Shown: piece after piece, positions 45,451-55,041 of the stretch
Position numbering within the stretch: position 1 is the first letter of the stretch
Layout: each line of letters starts with the position of its first letter
NCBI GenBank assembly: GCA_018267705.1
Contig: JAFDXX010000004.1
Span: 372,001 to 436,000 of the forward strand
Direction: 5' to 3'
DNA: 64,000 nt
From: Bacteroidota bacterium
GTDB lineage: Bacteria > Bacteroidota > Bacteroidia > Chitinophagales > Chitinophagaceae
Made by a program: the position numbers and the translations under genes
The notes under the pieces: generated by a model
What the model was told of the DNA's origin: nothing
What the model saw: only the letters and a program-made list of their open reading frames with translations
The model's database searches: none

Positions 45451-45484
45451 ATGCATCCTTTAATGTAAAGAATAATTTAAGTGA

Positions 45485-46843
45485 ATGGATAATTTTAAGA
45501 ACAATACTACTAACCAAAATACTTCTTTAAATACAGGCAAGTTAGATACCTTGTTTAGTGAAATTCCCTCTGTAAAAGAAGTAAGAGCCAGTTTGTTAAA
45601 ACGTACTGCTGGCGATAAATATATTTGGGGTATTGTTATTTTGTTAGCATTAATTTCTGTATTAGTTGTTTATAGTGCCACAGGATCTTTAGCTTATAAA
45701 ATGAATAAAGGGAATAATGAAATTTATTTGTTTAAGCAATTAGTATTTATGGGAGTGGGAATAATGATAATTTATTTTCTACACAGAATTAATTATACTA
45801 TTTATTCAAAAGTTGCAACCATATTATTTTTCATATCAATTCCTTTATTAATATATACTTTATTTTTTGGTGCTAAAATTAATGATGGAAGCAGATGGAT
45901 TAAGTTACCTATTATTAATATGACTTTTCAAACAAGCGACTTTGCCAAGTTGGCTTTGTTTATGTATCTCTCAAAAGTGTTAAGTAAAAAGCAAGAATTT
46001 ATTAAAGATTTTAAAAAAGGTTTTATTCCTGCAGTAGTACCTGTTTTAATTATTTGTGCATTAATAATGCCTGCCAACTTATCTAATGCATTACTAACGG
46101 GTGCAACATCATTAGTACTTATGTTTATTGGTAGAGTTAGTTTAAAACATATTTTTCTTTTAATAGGTGTTGCATTAATTCCAATTGCAATTATAGTTTC
46201 TGTTGCTGTTTTAACTTATAATAAGAAAAATGATAAAGTAGATGCTGCAAGCGTTTCAACCGAGAAAACAATTTCTTTCGGAAGGTTTGGTACATGGGTT
46301 AAACGTGTGCAAGATTTTGTATATGCAAAAGATAAAGAAGTTCCATTTCAAGTACAACAAGCAAAAATTGCAATTGCTAATGGCGGAGTATTAATGGGTT
46401 TAGGCCCGGGTAACAGCAGACAAAAAAACTTTCTACCACAAGCCTATAACGATTTTATTTATTCAATAATTGTAGAAGAGTATGGCTTATTAGGAGGGGC
46501 GTTTATTATTTTTATATACTTGTTATTCTTATTTAGATGTATTAATATTTTTAGAAGATGCCCTTATGCTTTTGGTGCTTTTTTGGCACTTGGGTTAAGC
46601 TTTACACTAGTTATTCAAGCAATTGCAAACATGGCGGTTAATGTAAACATAGTACCTGTAACAGGTGTTACATTACCATTGGTAAGCATGGGCGGAAGTT
46701 CGTTTTTATTTACATGTGCATCAATAGGAATTATTTTAAGTGTTGCAAGAAATGTAGAAATAACAGAAGGAAAAATTCCTGAAATAATTGAAGAAGATAA
46801 AACAGAAAATAATAATATACCAAACTTAAATGCGGCTATGTAA
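45485..46843 (+). CDS. ftsW: peptidoglycan glycosyltransferase FtsW
   Basis: A 452-residue SEDS-family membrane protein with about ten helices that polymerises lipid II at the septum together with FtsI. Visible: YSATGSLAYKM, the conserved loop around GSRWIKLPIINMTFQTSDFA, the GLGPGNSRQKNFLPQA segment with DFIYSIIVEEYGLLG, and VTGVTLPLVSMGGSSFLFTC. A 50-residue hydrophilic N terminus precedes the first helix. It is located between murD and murG. Confidence 0.95.
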   Translation: MDNFKNNTTNQNTSLNTGKLDTLFSEIPSVKEVRASLLKRTAGDKYIWGIVILLALISVLVVYSATGSLAYKMNKGNNEIYLFKQLVFMGVGIMIIYFLHRINYTIYSKVATILFFISIPLLIYTLFFGAKINDGSRWIKLPIINMTFQTSDFAKLALFMYLSKVLSKKQEFIKDFKKGFIPAVVPVLIICALIMPANLSNALLTGATSLVLMFIGRVSLKHIFLLIGVALIPIAIIVSVAVLTYNKKNDKVDAASVSTEKTISFGRFGTWVKRVQDFVYAKDKEVPFQVQQAKIAIANGGVLMGLGPGNSRQKNFLPQAYNDFIYSIIVEEYGLLGGAFIIFIYLLFLFRCINIFRRCPYAFGAFLALGLSFTLVIQAIANMAVNVNIVPVTGVTLPLVSMGGSSFLFTCASIGIILSVARNVEITEGKIPEIIEEDKTENNNIPNLNAAM

Positions 46844-46910
46844 CACTATTATTGTAATGCTTCAAAGGTATTTCTTAGAGCATACTACAACATTTTAATA
46901 GAATTAAGTA

Positions 46911-48056
46911 ATGAGTGATTTTAATAAAAATATTATTATAAATAATACTTCCTCACAAAAGGAAAGAAAACCTCGTATTATTATAGCCGGTGGTGGCACA
47001 GGTGGACATATCTTCCCCGCAATTGCTATTGCAAATGCATTAAAACAGCAAGATGCTTTAATAGAAATTTTATTTGTTGGTGCATCAGGTAAAATGGAAA
47101 TGGAAAAAGTACCTAAAGCTGGTTATAAAATTGTTGGATTAACTATTGCAGGTTTTAATAGAAGCTCTTTGTTCAAAAACATAGGATTGCCAATAAAATT
47201 ATTGGAAAGTTTTATACAAGTAAGGTCCATTTTTAAAAAATTTAAACCTGATGCTGTTGTAGGTGTTGGCGGTTATTCAAGCTTCCCGGTATTGCGTTTT
47301 GCACAAGCAAAAAGCATTAAAACTTTTATTCATGAAAGCAACTCTTTTGCTGGAAAGAGTAATATTTTATTAGGAAAAAGAGCTACTAAAATTTTTGTGG
47401 CAGATGAAGGAATGGAAGCTTTTTTCAAAGCAGATAAAATTATGATAACAGGCAATCCTGTTCGTCAAACCATTGCACAATCTTTTATCACAAGAAATGA
47501 AGCAATGGAAATTTTAAGATTAAATCCTGCATACAAAACAATATTAGTAGTAGGCGGAAGCCTTGGTGCTAAAAGTATTAATGATGCAATCGCATCTCAT
47601 TTAGATATTATTGAAAAAAATAATATTCAACTTATTTGGCAAACAGGAAAAACCAATGCCAATAAATATAAAACATTAGCTATTAACAGAACTAATATTT
47701 GGATTAATGAATTTATTGAAAGAATGGAAATTGCTTATGCGGCTGCAGATGTTGTTATAAGCAGAGCAGGAGCCATGGCTGTAACAGAATTATGTGTAGT
47801 AAAAAAACCTGTTGTATTTGTGCCATACCCTCATGCAGCAGAAGATCATCAAACGGCTAATGCCATGCATTTAGTAAATAAGCAAGCAGCATTAATTGTA
47901 AAAGATGGAGAAGCTGTACATACTTTAATTGATGTGGTAATTGATTTAATGCATAGCGAAATGCTACAACAACAATTGAAAAATAATATTGCAAAATTGG
48001 CTATCACAAATGCTGATGTTGTAATTGCAACTGAGATATTAAAACAAATTGCTTGA
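46911..48056 (+). CDS. murG: UDP-GlcNAc:lipid I N-acetylglucosaminyltransferase MurG
   Basis: A 381-residue GT28 enzyme making lipid II at the inner face of the membrane. It has IIIAGGGTGGHIFPAIAIAN, VGVGGYSSFPVLRFA, HESNSFAGKSN, LVVGGSLGAKSIND and the UDP-GlcNAc site SRAGAMAVTELCVVKKPVVF with PYPHAAEDHQTANAM. A polar extension of about 20 residues precedes the first strand. Its stop overlaps the murC start (TTGA). Confidence 0.95.
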   Translation: MSDFNKNIIINNTSSQKERKPRIIIAGGGTGGHIFPAIAIANALKQQDALIEILFVGASGKMEMEKVPKAGYKIVGLTIAGFNRSSLFKNIGLPIKLLESFIQVRSIFKKFKPDAVVGVGGYSSFPVLRFAQAKSIKTFIHESNSFAGKSNILLGKRATKIFVADEGMEAFFKADKIMITGNPVRQTIAQSFITRNEAMEILRLNPAYKTILVVGGSLGAKSINDAIASHLDIIEKNNIQLIWQTGKTNANKYKTLAINRTNIWINEFIERMEIAYAAADVVISRAGAMAVTELCVVKKPVVFVPYPHAAEDHQTANAMHLVNKQAALIVKDGEAVHTLIDVVIDLMHSEMLQQQLKNNIAKLAITNADVVIATEILKQIA

Positions 48057-49408
48057 GTAAATTATCAACCATACAAAATATTTATTTCATTGGCATTGGT
48101 GGCATTGGCATGAGTGCATTGGCAAGATATTTTCATTCTAAAAATATTGTAGTAAGCGGATACGATAAAACTGAAACTACATTAACTAAGCAATTGCAAC
48201 AAGAAGGCATTACTATACACTATGAAGATAATATTGATTTAATTGATAAAGATGCCAATGTTGTAGTGTATACACCTGCAATTCCTGCAGAACATAAAGA
48301 ATTAAACTATTATAAAGCAAATAAATATGAAGTTGTAAAACGAAGTGATGTATTGCAATGGATTACGGAAGCATCCTTCAATATTTGTGTGGCAGGTACA
48401 CATGGTAAAACAACGGTAACAAGCATGGTAGCTCATATTTTACGCGATAGTGGTTACGGTTGTAATGCCTTTTTAGGCGGTATTGCTGCAAATTACAATA
48501 CTAATTTTTGGAGTAACGATAATAATGTTGTGGTTGTTGAAGCAGATGAATATGATAGAAGCTTTTTAAAACTATCACCCAATATTGCCATCATTACTGC
48601 AATGGATGCAGATCATTTAGATATATACGGAACGGCAAGAGAAGTAGAAAATGCATTTATTCAATTCTCACAAAAAGTAAAAAATAATGGATGTTTAATT
48701 TCAAAATATGGTTTGAAAAGAGGTGCTGAGTTTTCGGTACCTGATCGTTGTACTTATAACTTAAATAATGCATTGGCTAATATTTATGCAACAGATTTAA
48801 AAGTAGATAATGCGTCTTATCATTTTAATGTTGTGAATGATTTTTGGACATTGAATAATGTTGTGTTACACATGGGTGGTTTACATAATATTGAAAATGT
48901 ATTAGCTGCAATTGGCGTTGCGAAATATTTGAAAATTAATGATGATAAAATTAAAGCTGCAGTAGCATCATTTAAAGGAGTTAAAAGAAGGTTTGAATAT
49001 GTTGTAAAAAATGATAACAATATTTTGATAGATGATTATGCTCATCATCCGGATGAGTTGAAAGCGTTGATATCAGGCATTCGAAGCATTTATTCCAATA
49101 AAAAATTGACACTTATTTTTCAACCGCATTTATATAGCAGAACAAAAGATTTTGCAGATGATTTTGCAAAAGTGTTGGATAATGCAGATGAAGTAATTCT
49201 CTTACCAATTTATCCTGCAAGAGAGTTGCCTATTATGGGTGTTGCAAGTGAATTGGTTTTAAATAAAATGAAATTAAACAATAAGCAAGTATTGAGTAAA
49301 GAAAACATGTTGGCGTTTATTGAAGAAACAAAACCGGAATTAATTGTTATGGCCGGTGCAGGAGATATTGATGTATTAGTAAACAAAGTAAAAAATATTG
49401 TTGAGTAA
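48053..49408 (+). CDS. murC: UDP-MurNAc:L-alanine ligase MurC (TTG start)
   Basis: A 451-residue ligase adding L-Ala to UDP-MurNAc. It shows IGIGGIGMSALARYF, VVYTPAIPAEHKE, VAGTHGKTTVTSMVAHIL, VEADEYDRSFLKL and DDYAHHPDELKALI. The only start giving the full N-terminal Rossmann strand is TTG at 48053, which shares bases with the murG stop (TTGA overlap), so translation is coupled. Repeat copy E begins at its last codon, before ftsQ. Confidence 0.94.
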   Translation: MSKLSTIQNIYFIGIGGIGMSALARYFHSKNIVVSGYDKTETTLTKQLQQEGITIHYEDNIDLIDKDANVVVYTPAIPAEHKELNYYKANKYEVVKRSDVLQWITEASFNICVAGTHGKTTVTSMVAHILRDSGYGCNAFLGGIAANYNTNFWSNDNNVVVVEADEYDRSFLKLSPNIAIITAMDADHLDIYGTAREVENAFIQFSQKVKNNGCLISKYGLKRGAEFSVPDRCTYNLNNALANIYATDLKVDNASYHFNVVNDFWTLNNVVLHMGGLHNIENVLAAIGVAKYLKINDDKIKAAVASFKGVKRRFEYVVKNDNNILIDDYAHHPDELKALISGIRSIYSNKKLTLIFQPHLYSRTKDFADDFAKVLDNADEVILLPIYPARELPIMGVASELVLNKMKLNNKQVLSKENMLAFIEETKPELIVMAGAGDIDVLVNKVKNIVE

Positions 49409-49471
49409 ATAACAAAATGTAAAAGTGTGCGACGCAACAAAAGCGTAATTAATAATCATAAGCTTAGTACA
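49400..49471 (+). repeat. 73-bp dispersed element, copy E
   Basis: It runs from GTTGAGTAA (49400, overlapping the murC stop) through AAAAGTGTGCGACGCAAC (49421-49438) to AGCTTAGTACA (49471). GTTG to GTGTGCG spacing is 25 nt. It ends 8 bp before the ftsQ ATG, filling the murC-ftsQ gap. Its inner GCGTAATTAAT matches the same stretch of copy C. Confidence 0.75.
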
Positions 49472-49479
49472 CAAAATAA

Positions 49480-50565
49480 ATGGCTGATAATAAAATACAT
49501 ACTAAACCAATTGTTGAGGAAACTATGAATCAAGCAAACCAAACAAAACCCAATTATAAAAAAATTGGTAAAACAATACTTTGGTGTATGCTGGCGGTAG
49601 CAACGGTTGTATTGTTTGGTGCAGCTATGCAAAAGAAAGAACAACAATTGTGTGCAGATATAAAAATAGATATTACCGGTACTGAAAAAGAAATGTTTAT
49701 TAATGAAAATGATGTGATTGATTTAATTAATGCATCTGGCAATATTAAAGAACGTAAAATGGCTGCTGTTGATTTGAAAGTTTTAGAAGCAGCCTTACAA
49801 AAAAATATTTGGATAAAACAGGCTAATCTTTTCTTTGATAATAAAAAAATATTACATGTAAATATTGAAGAAAGAGAACCTATTGCAAGAGTGTTTACAG
49901 AAGATGGAGAATCATTTTATGTAGATAGTACAGGATTGCGGTTGCCATTAAGTGAAAAATTATCTGCTAAAGTACCAGTGTTTACAGGCTTTCCAACGAA
50001 TAAAACCATATTATCAAACCCTGATAGTGTATTGTTAAATGAACTTACTGAAATTGGAAAATATATTTATGCCGATAGTTTTTGGATGGCACAAGTATCA
50101 CAAATAAATATTACTCCACAAGCAACTTTTGAATTAATTCCATTAATAGGGAATCAAGTAATTGTATTAGGAAATGCAGATAACATTGAAGATAAGTTTA
50201 ATAGATTATATACTTTTTACAAACAAGCATGGTTGCAAAATGGTATAAACACTTACAGCAAAATAAATGTGCAGTATAATAATCAAATAGTTGCAGTAAA
50301 ACGTGGTAAAGAAAATATAGTAGCCGATTCTTCAGCAGCAGCTATTCAACCTAATATAATAAGCAATAATAAGTTGAATAAGCAAGACAGTTTACAATTG
50401 CCAACAAAACCAATTCAGGCAGTTAATAAAATAAAAAATAACACAGAACAAAATAAACAATCAAAAGTTGCGTTATCAAATAGCAGAAAACTCCTTAAAC
50501 CCATAAAAGGCAAATCTGCTTTAATTGAATCGCAGCCTAAAGCAGTATTAAATAAAAGAAATTAA
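49480..50565 (+). CDS. ftsQ: cell division protein FtsQ/DivIB-like
   Basis: A 361-residue bitopic protein: cytoplasmic N terminus, one membrane helix (ILWCMLAVATVVLFGAAM), a POTRA-like part (DIKIDITGTEKEMFINENDV, LEAALQKNIWIKQANLFFDN) and a beta domain (REPIARVFTEDGESFYVDST, LPLSEKLSAKVPVFTGFP). A basic, Lys/Asn/Gln-rich tail of about 85 residues follows and is probably disordered. Position between murC and ftsA supports the call; overall similarity to E. coli FtsQ is low, as usual in this phylum. Confidence 0.88.
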   Translation: MADNKIHTKPIVEETMNQANQTKPNYKKIGKTILWCMLAVATVVLFGAAMQKKEQQLCADIKIDITGTEKEMFINENDVIDLINASGNIKERKMAAVDLKVLEAALQKNIWIKQANLFFDNKKILHVNIEEREPIARVFTEDGESFYVDSTGLRLPLSEKLSAKVPVFTGFPTNKTILSNPDSVLLNELTEIGKYIYADSFWMAQVSQINITPQATFELIPLIGNQVIVLGNADNIEDKFNRLYTFYKQAWLQNGINTYSKINVQYNNQIVAVKRGKENIVADSSAAAIQPNIISNNKLNKQDSLQLPTKPIQAVNKIKNNTEQNKQSKVALSNSRKLLKPIKGKSALIESQPKAVLNKRN

Positions 50566-50576
50566 GAATTAAATTT

Positions 50577-51959
50577 ATGAGTCAGAATGAGGCACCTATA
50601 ATTGTTGGATTAGATATTGGTACAACCAAAATTGCTGCCATTGCCGGAAGAAAAAATGAGCATGGTAAATTAGAAATTCTTGGCTTTGGTAAAGCCAACA
50701 GTACAGGTGTAAAGCATGGGCAAGTATTGAATATAGACCAAACCATTAAAGCTATTCATCAGGCATTACAAAACTGTTATGATAGTAATCCCGACTTAGA
50801 AATAAATGAAGTATACGTTGGTATTGCAGGTCATCATATTAAAAGTTTGCAAACACGCGGAGATATTGTAAGGCAAGATCCTGAAAATGAAATTCAACGT
50901 TGGGAAATTGATCAGTTAGTAGAAAATCAAAAGAAAACTTTTATTCCTGCAGGAGATCAAATTATAGATGTTATTCCGCAAGAATTTTATGTAGATAATA
51001 TTCCCGGCATTAAAGATCCCGTTGGTTATAATGGCGTAAAAGTGGGAGCCAATTTTCATATAATAACAGGTGATAGAAATGCAATAAAAAATATTAACCG
51101 TGCTGTTGATAGAAGCGGGTTAAAAACAAAAGATTTAGTGTTGCAACCCTTAGCATCTGCATCGGCAGTAATGAGTGAAATTGATATGGAAGCCGGTGTT
51201 GCTATTTTAGATATTGGCGGCGGCACAAGCGATTTGGCCGTTTTCTACGAAGGAGTTTTAAAACAAACAGCAGTAATACCTTTTGGTGGTGAAAATATTA
51301 CGAATGATATAAGGATGGGTTTAGGAGTATTAAAGCAACAAGCAGAGGCAATGAAAATTCAATTCGGTAGTGCATTAGCAAATGAAGCAAAAGCAAATGC
51401 ATTTATAACAATTCCCGGATTAAAAGGAATGCCTGCAAAAGAAATTAGTGTTAAAAATTTAGCACAAATTATTCAAGCACGTATGAACGAAATTTTAGAT
51501 TTTGTTGCATATCATTTAAAACAAGTGGGTTTAGACAGCCGTGCATTAAATGGTGGAATTATTCTTACCGGTGGAGGTTCTCAATTAAAACATTTAATTC
51601 AATTAACAGAATACGTAACAGGCTTAAATGCACGTATTGGTTTTCCTAACGAGCATTTAGCGCCTAACCATATTGAAGAATTAAAAAAACCAATGTATGC
51701 CACTTGCTTAGGTTTAATATTAAAAGGTTACAATGATTACGAACATAAAAACAAACAATTTACTGAAACGTTTAAACAAGTTGTTGTTCCTAAAACATTA
51801 ACCGTAGAAAAAACTGTTGAAGAAAAAACAGAAGAAACAAAAGTGGCTGCAACAAGTGTTGATGTTAAAGTACGTGCCAACAAAATGAAATTCTGGGATA
51901 AGTTTAAAGATAATTTAATAGACTTATTTAAAGAAGAAGAAGACCAAGTAATAAAGTAA
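50577..51959 (+). CDS. ftsA: cell division protein FtsA
   Basis: A 460-residue actin-like ATPase that tethers FtsZ to the membrane. Phosphate-1 motif VGLDIGTTKIAAIAG, the 1C domain, LDIGGGTSDLAVFYEG (phosphate-2) and IILTGGGSQLKHLI (adenosine motif) are present. After a Glu/Thr-rich linker the C terminus forms an amphipathic helix (MKFWDKFKDNLIDLFKE), the expected membrane-targeting sequence. ftsZ follows 104 bp later. Confidence 0.96.
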   Translation: MSQNEAPIIVGLDIGTTKIAAIAGRKNEHGKLEILGFGKANSTGVKHGQVLNIDQTIKAIHQALQNCYDSNPDLEINEVYVGIAGHHIKSLQTRGDIVRQDPENEIQRWEIDQLVENQKKTFIPAGDQIIDVIPQEFYVDNIPGIKDPVGYNGVKVGANFHIITGDRNAIKNINRAVDRSGLKTKDLVLQPLASASAVMSEIDMEAGVAILDIGGGTSDLAVFYEGVLKQTAVIPFGGENITNDIRMGLGVLKQQAEAMKIQFGSALANEAKANAFITIPGLKGMPAKEISVKNLAQIIQARMNEILDFVAYHLKQVGLDSRALNGGIILTGGGSQLKHLIQLTEYVTGLNARIGFPNEHLAPNHIEELKKPMYATCLGLILKGYNDYEHKNKQFTETFKQVVVPKTLTVEKTVEEKTEETKVAATSVDVKVRANKMKFWDKFKDNLIDLFKEEEDQVIK

Positions 51960-52063
51960 TAAGCTCTAAACAACTTATTATTTATAATTATAAACTTATA
52001 TAAATCCAACCCTATTTAAAACCAAAGGATACATCTACTTACTAACCGTTAAACCGTACAACT

Positions 52064-53935
52064 ATGATTCACTTCGATTTGCCGAAGCAAAAATCTTCTA
52101 TCATCAAAGTTATTGGTGTAGGAGGAGGCGGCAGCAACGCCGTAAATTACATGAGTAATCAACATGTAGAAGGTGTTGATTTTATTGTTTGCAATACAGA
52201 TGCAAAAGCCATCGAACAAAGTATTATTCCCAACAAAATTCAATTAGGGCCACATCTTACACAAGGTTTAGGTGCCGGTGCCAACCCCGAAGTTGGTAAA
52301 GCAGCCACCGAAGAATCTTTGCAAGAAATTAAAAGCATTTTAGAAGTGAACACCAAAATGGCTTTTATTACTGCAGGCATGGGTGGTGGTACAGGTACAG
52401 GTGGTGCACCTATTGTAGCACAATTGTGTAAAGAAATGGGCATACTTACCGTAGGTATAGTAACCACTCCATTTGGTTTTGAAGGACCACGCCGTATGCA
52501 ACAAGCCGAAGCAGGTATTAAAGCCTTAAAACCTTATGTAGATACCTTATTGGTTATTAGTAATGATAAGTTGCGTATGCAATATGGTAATTTAAAAATG
52601 AAAGAAGCATTTGGAAAAGCCGATAATGTATTAGCAACTGCAGCCAAATGTATTACAGATATTATTAATAGTAAAGGACATATAATTGTTGATTTTGCCG
52701 ATGTATGCACCGTTATGAAAAATGGTGGTGTAGCTATTTTAGGCAAAGCAGAAACAGAAGGAGAAAACAGAGCACAACGTGCTATTGAAGAAGCATTAAA
52801 CTCTCCGTTATTAAATGATAGCGATATTAAAGGAGCTAAATGGATTTTAATAAATATAAATAGTGCAGAAGGAGAACACGAATGCACTATGGATGAATTA
52901 GAATTAATTAACAGCTATTTACGCCTACAAGCCGGAGAAGATACAGATGTTATTGTGGGTATGGGATACGATAATACTTTAGGTAACAAAGTTGGTATTA
53001 CATTAATAGCCACCGGATTTGAACATAAAGACCCGTTTGCAAAACCAATACCTATTGTAAAACCAGAACCAAAACCCGAAAAAATTATAGTGACTTTGGG
53101 TATTGATGGTGAAGAAAACAAGTTAGATGCTCAACCTCTTCTTCAACAACAAACAATTAATTTTAATGATGACGATCCCTTTGCTCCGCAACTCTCTACT
53201 GCATTAATGGAAGAAGAAAGTATTTCATTGTTTGAAACAAATGAAACATTTTATCCCTCTCCACTTGATGTTGAAGAACGTGAAGCAATGTTAGATGCTA
53301 AAGAAACCGAAATTGTTCACTTCGAATTAAGTCATTTTGAAGAAGAAAAAACGGCTGCACCTATTGTAGAAGAAAAAGTAGAAGAAGTAAAAGAAAAAGA
53401 AGAAATCAATCCGTTAACTAATTTTACTGTAACAGAAACACCAACAGTTATTGCACAAACAAATAACTTCTTAAATAAGCCTTCAAACATTTATGCACTC
53501 AATGCAGAAGAATCTAAAGAAGAAGAAACACCTGCAACAACACCGGTTGCTGAAGCAGCAAAACCAACTTTTGTTTGGGAAGCTGAAACAGAAGAAAACC
53601 TACAATTTGAAGTAAAAGAAAAAGTTGAACAACCGCAAACTGCTGTAACAACTATGCAAGATGCAATTACAGATGAAGGTTTGGAAGAACAACGCCGTAA
53701 AGCTGCAGAACGGTTACAAAAATTACGCAACCTTTCTTTCAACTTAAATAGCTCAGATTCAAATGCAGAGTTTGATAGTGTACCTGCATATATACGCCGT
53801 AATATGGAATTGTTTGGCAACACATTAACTTCTGTAGAAAATTTTTATAGTAAATACACAGTAGATAAAGACGAAAATAATAATACGCAGATTTCAACCT
53901 TAAACAGTTTCTTAGAAGGGAAGAAGCCTGATTAA
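52064..53935 (+). CDS. ftsZ: cell division protein FtsZ with long acidic linker
   Basis: The tubulin-like GTPase that forms the Z ring. The core (1-320) has VIGVGGGGSNAVNYM, the tubulin signature GMGGGTGTGGAPIVAQ and NDKLRMQYG. A linker of about 240 residues, rich in Glu, Thr and Pro, follows. The FtsA-binding-type peptide VPAYIRRN begins at residue 573, but instead of ending the protein it is followed by about 45 further residues (ELFGNTLTSVENFYSKY and an Asn-rich tail). At 623 residues it is far longer than E. coli FtsZ (383). It closes the dcw cluster and a terminator follows. Confidence 0.96.
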   Translation: MIHFDLPKQKSSIIKVIGVGGGGSNAVNYMSNQHVEGVDFIVCNTDAKAIEQSIIPNKIQLGPHLTQGLGAGANPEVGKAATEESLQEIKSILEVNTKMAFITAGMGGGTGTGGAPIVAQLCKEMGILTVGIVTTPFGFEGPRRMQQAEAGIKALKPYVDTLLVISNDKLRMQYGNLKMKEAFGKADNVLATAAKCITDIINSKGHIIVDFADVCTVMKNGGVAILGKAETEGENRAQRAIEEALNSPLLNDSDIKGAKWILININSAEGEHECTMDELELINSYLRLQAGEDTDVIVGMGYDNTLGNKVGITLIATGFEHKDPFAKPIPIVKPEPKPEKIIVTLGIDGEENKLDAQPLLQQQTINFNDDDPFAPQLSTALMEEESISLFETNETFYPSPLDVEEREAMLDAKETEIVHFELSHFEEEKTAAPIVEEKVEEVKEKEEINPLTNFTVTETPTVIAQTNNFLNKPSNIYALNAEESKEEETPATTPVAEAAKPTFVWEAETEENLQFEVKEKVEQPQTAVTTMQDAITDEGLEEQRRKAAERLQKLRNLSFNLNSSDSNAEFDSVPAYIRRNMELFGNTLTSVENFYSKYTVDKDENNNTQISTLNSFLEGKKPD

Positions 53936-53964
53936 TTTTTAACGAAGGGTGTTTTTAGATGTAG

Positions 53965-53994
53965 TCCCGCTGATTTTGATTGGCGGGATTTTTA
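53965..53994 (+). terminator. intrinsic terminator after ftsZ
   Basis: TCCCGC (53965-53970), a 12-nt interior, GCGGGA (53983-53988) and a T-run, 30 bp after the ftsZ stop. It ends the dcw cluster transcript. Confidence 0.78.
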
Positions 53995-54064
53995 TTTCTT
54001 TAATAGCCATCTTATGAATCCACAACATTATTATAATTTTTATTAAACTTTGTTTATACAAATT

Positions 54065-54988
54065 ATGCAAACAATTTTAATTACAGGCGGTACGGGAACT
54101 ATAGGAAAATCATTAACTCCATTTTTATTGAATAAAGGATATCAAGTAATCATTCTTACTCGGCATCCTGAAAAATATACAAGCAATAATGAAAAATTAT
54201 CTTATGCAGCATGGGATGTAAGTGCCGATTTAATTAATGAAGAAGCTATCGAAGAAGCAGATTATATTATTCATTTAGCCGGTGAAAATGTAGCAACAAA
54301 AAAATGGACAGAAAAAAGAAAGAAAGAAATTGTGGAAAGCCGTGTACATAGTAGTGCTTTATTGGTGAAAGCATTAACAACATTACCTAATAAAGTAAAA
54401 GCAGTAATTAGTGCAAGTGCAATTGGTTGGTATGGAGAAAATAAACCAAATGAAAAACAATTTGTTGAAACAGATATTGCCAATCATGATTTTTTGGGAG
54501 AAACATGCAGACTTTGGGAAGAAAGTATTAACCCCGTTGAAACACTAGGAATAAGGCTGGTAAAGTTTAGATCAGGAATTGTATTAAGCAAAAATGGTGG
54601 AGCTCTAACAGAGTTTTTAAACCCTTTAAAATTAGGCATTTCAACAATTTTTGGCAGTGGCAATCAAATAGTCAGTTGGATACATAGTGAAGATTTATGT
54701 AATATGTATTTATTTGCCATTGAAAACAATTTATTGCAAGGAGTGTTTAATGCTGTTGCTCCACAACCCGTTACCAATAAGCAATTAATGCTAACGCTTG
54801 CTAAAATGAAACGCAATAAATTTTATATAGCTGTTCATATTCCTACGTTTATATTAAAATTTGTTTTGGGAGAAATGAGTATAGAAATATTAAAAAGTGC
54901 AAATGTTAGTTCAGAAAAAATTCAACAAAATGGGTTTAAATTTTCTTTTGAATCTATTGAAGATGCGTTTAAAAATTTATTGAATTAA
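54065..54988 (+). CDS. TIGR01777 family NAD(P)-binding epimerase-like protein
   Basis: An extended short-chain dehydrogenase-like protein (307 residues from the ATG at 54065; an upstream TTG at 54050 adds only five). It has the nucleotide-binding ILITGGTGTIGKSLTPFLL, HLAGENVATKKWTEKRKKEI, SASAIGWYGENKPN and RSGIVLSKNGGAL, which define TIGR01777. The substrate is unknown; relatives have been linked to envelope or division phenotypes in some bacteria but nothing here proves it. It stands as a single gene just after the dcw cluster. Confidence 0.9.
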   Translation: MQTILITGGTGTIGKSLTPFLLNKGYQVIILTRHPEKYTSNNEKLSYAAWDVSADLINEEAIEEADYIIHLAGENVATKKWTEKRKKEIVESRVHSSALLVKALTTLPNKVKAVISASAIGWYGENKPNEKQFVETDIANHDFLGETCRLWEESINPVETLGIRLVKFRSGIVLSKNGGALTEFLNPLKLGISTIFGSGNQIVSWIHSEDLCNMYLFAIENNLLQGVFNAVAPQPVTNKQLMLTLAKMKRNKFYIAVHIPTFILKFVLGEMSIEILKSANVSSEKIQQNGFKFSFESIEDAFKNLLN

Positions 54989-55041
54989 ATAAATGCAATG
55001 CTGCGATATAAACAATATACTTTCCTAATTTCAAATTTTAA

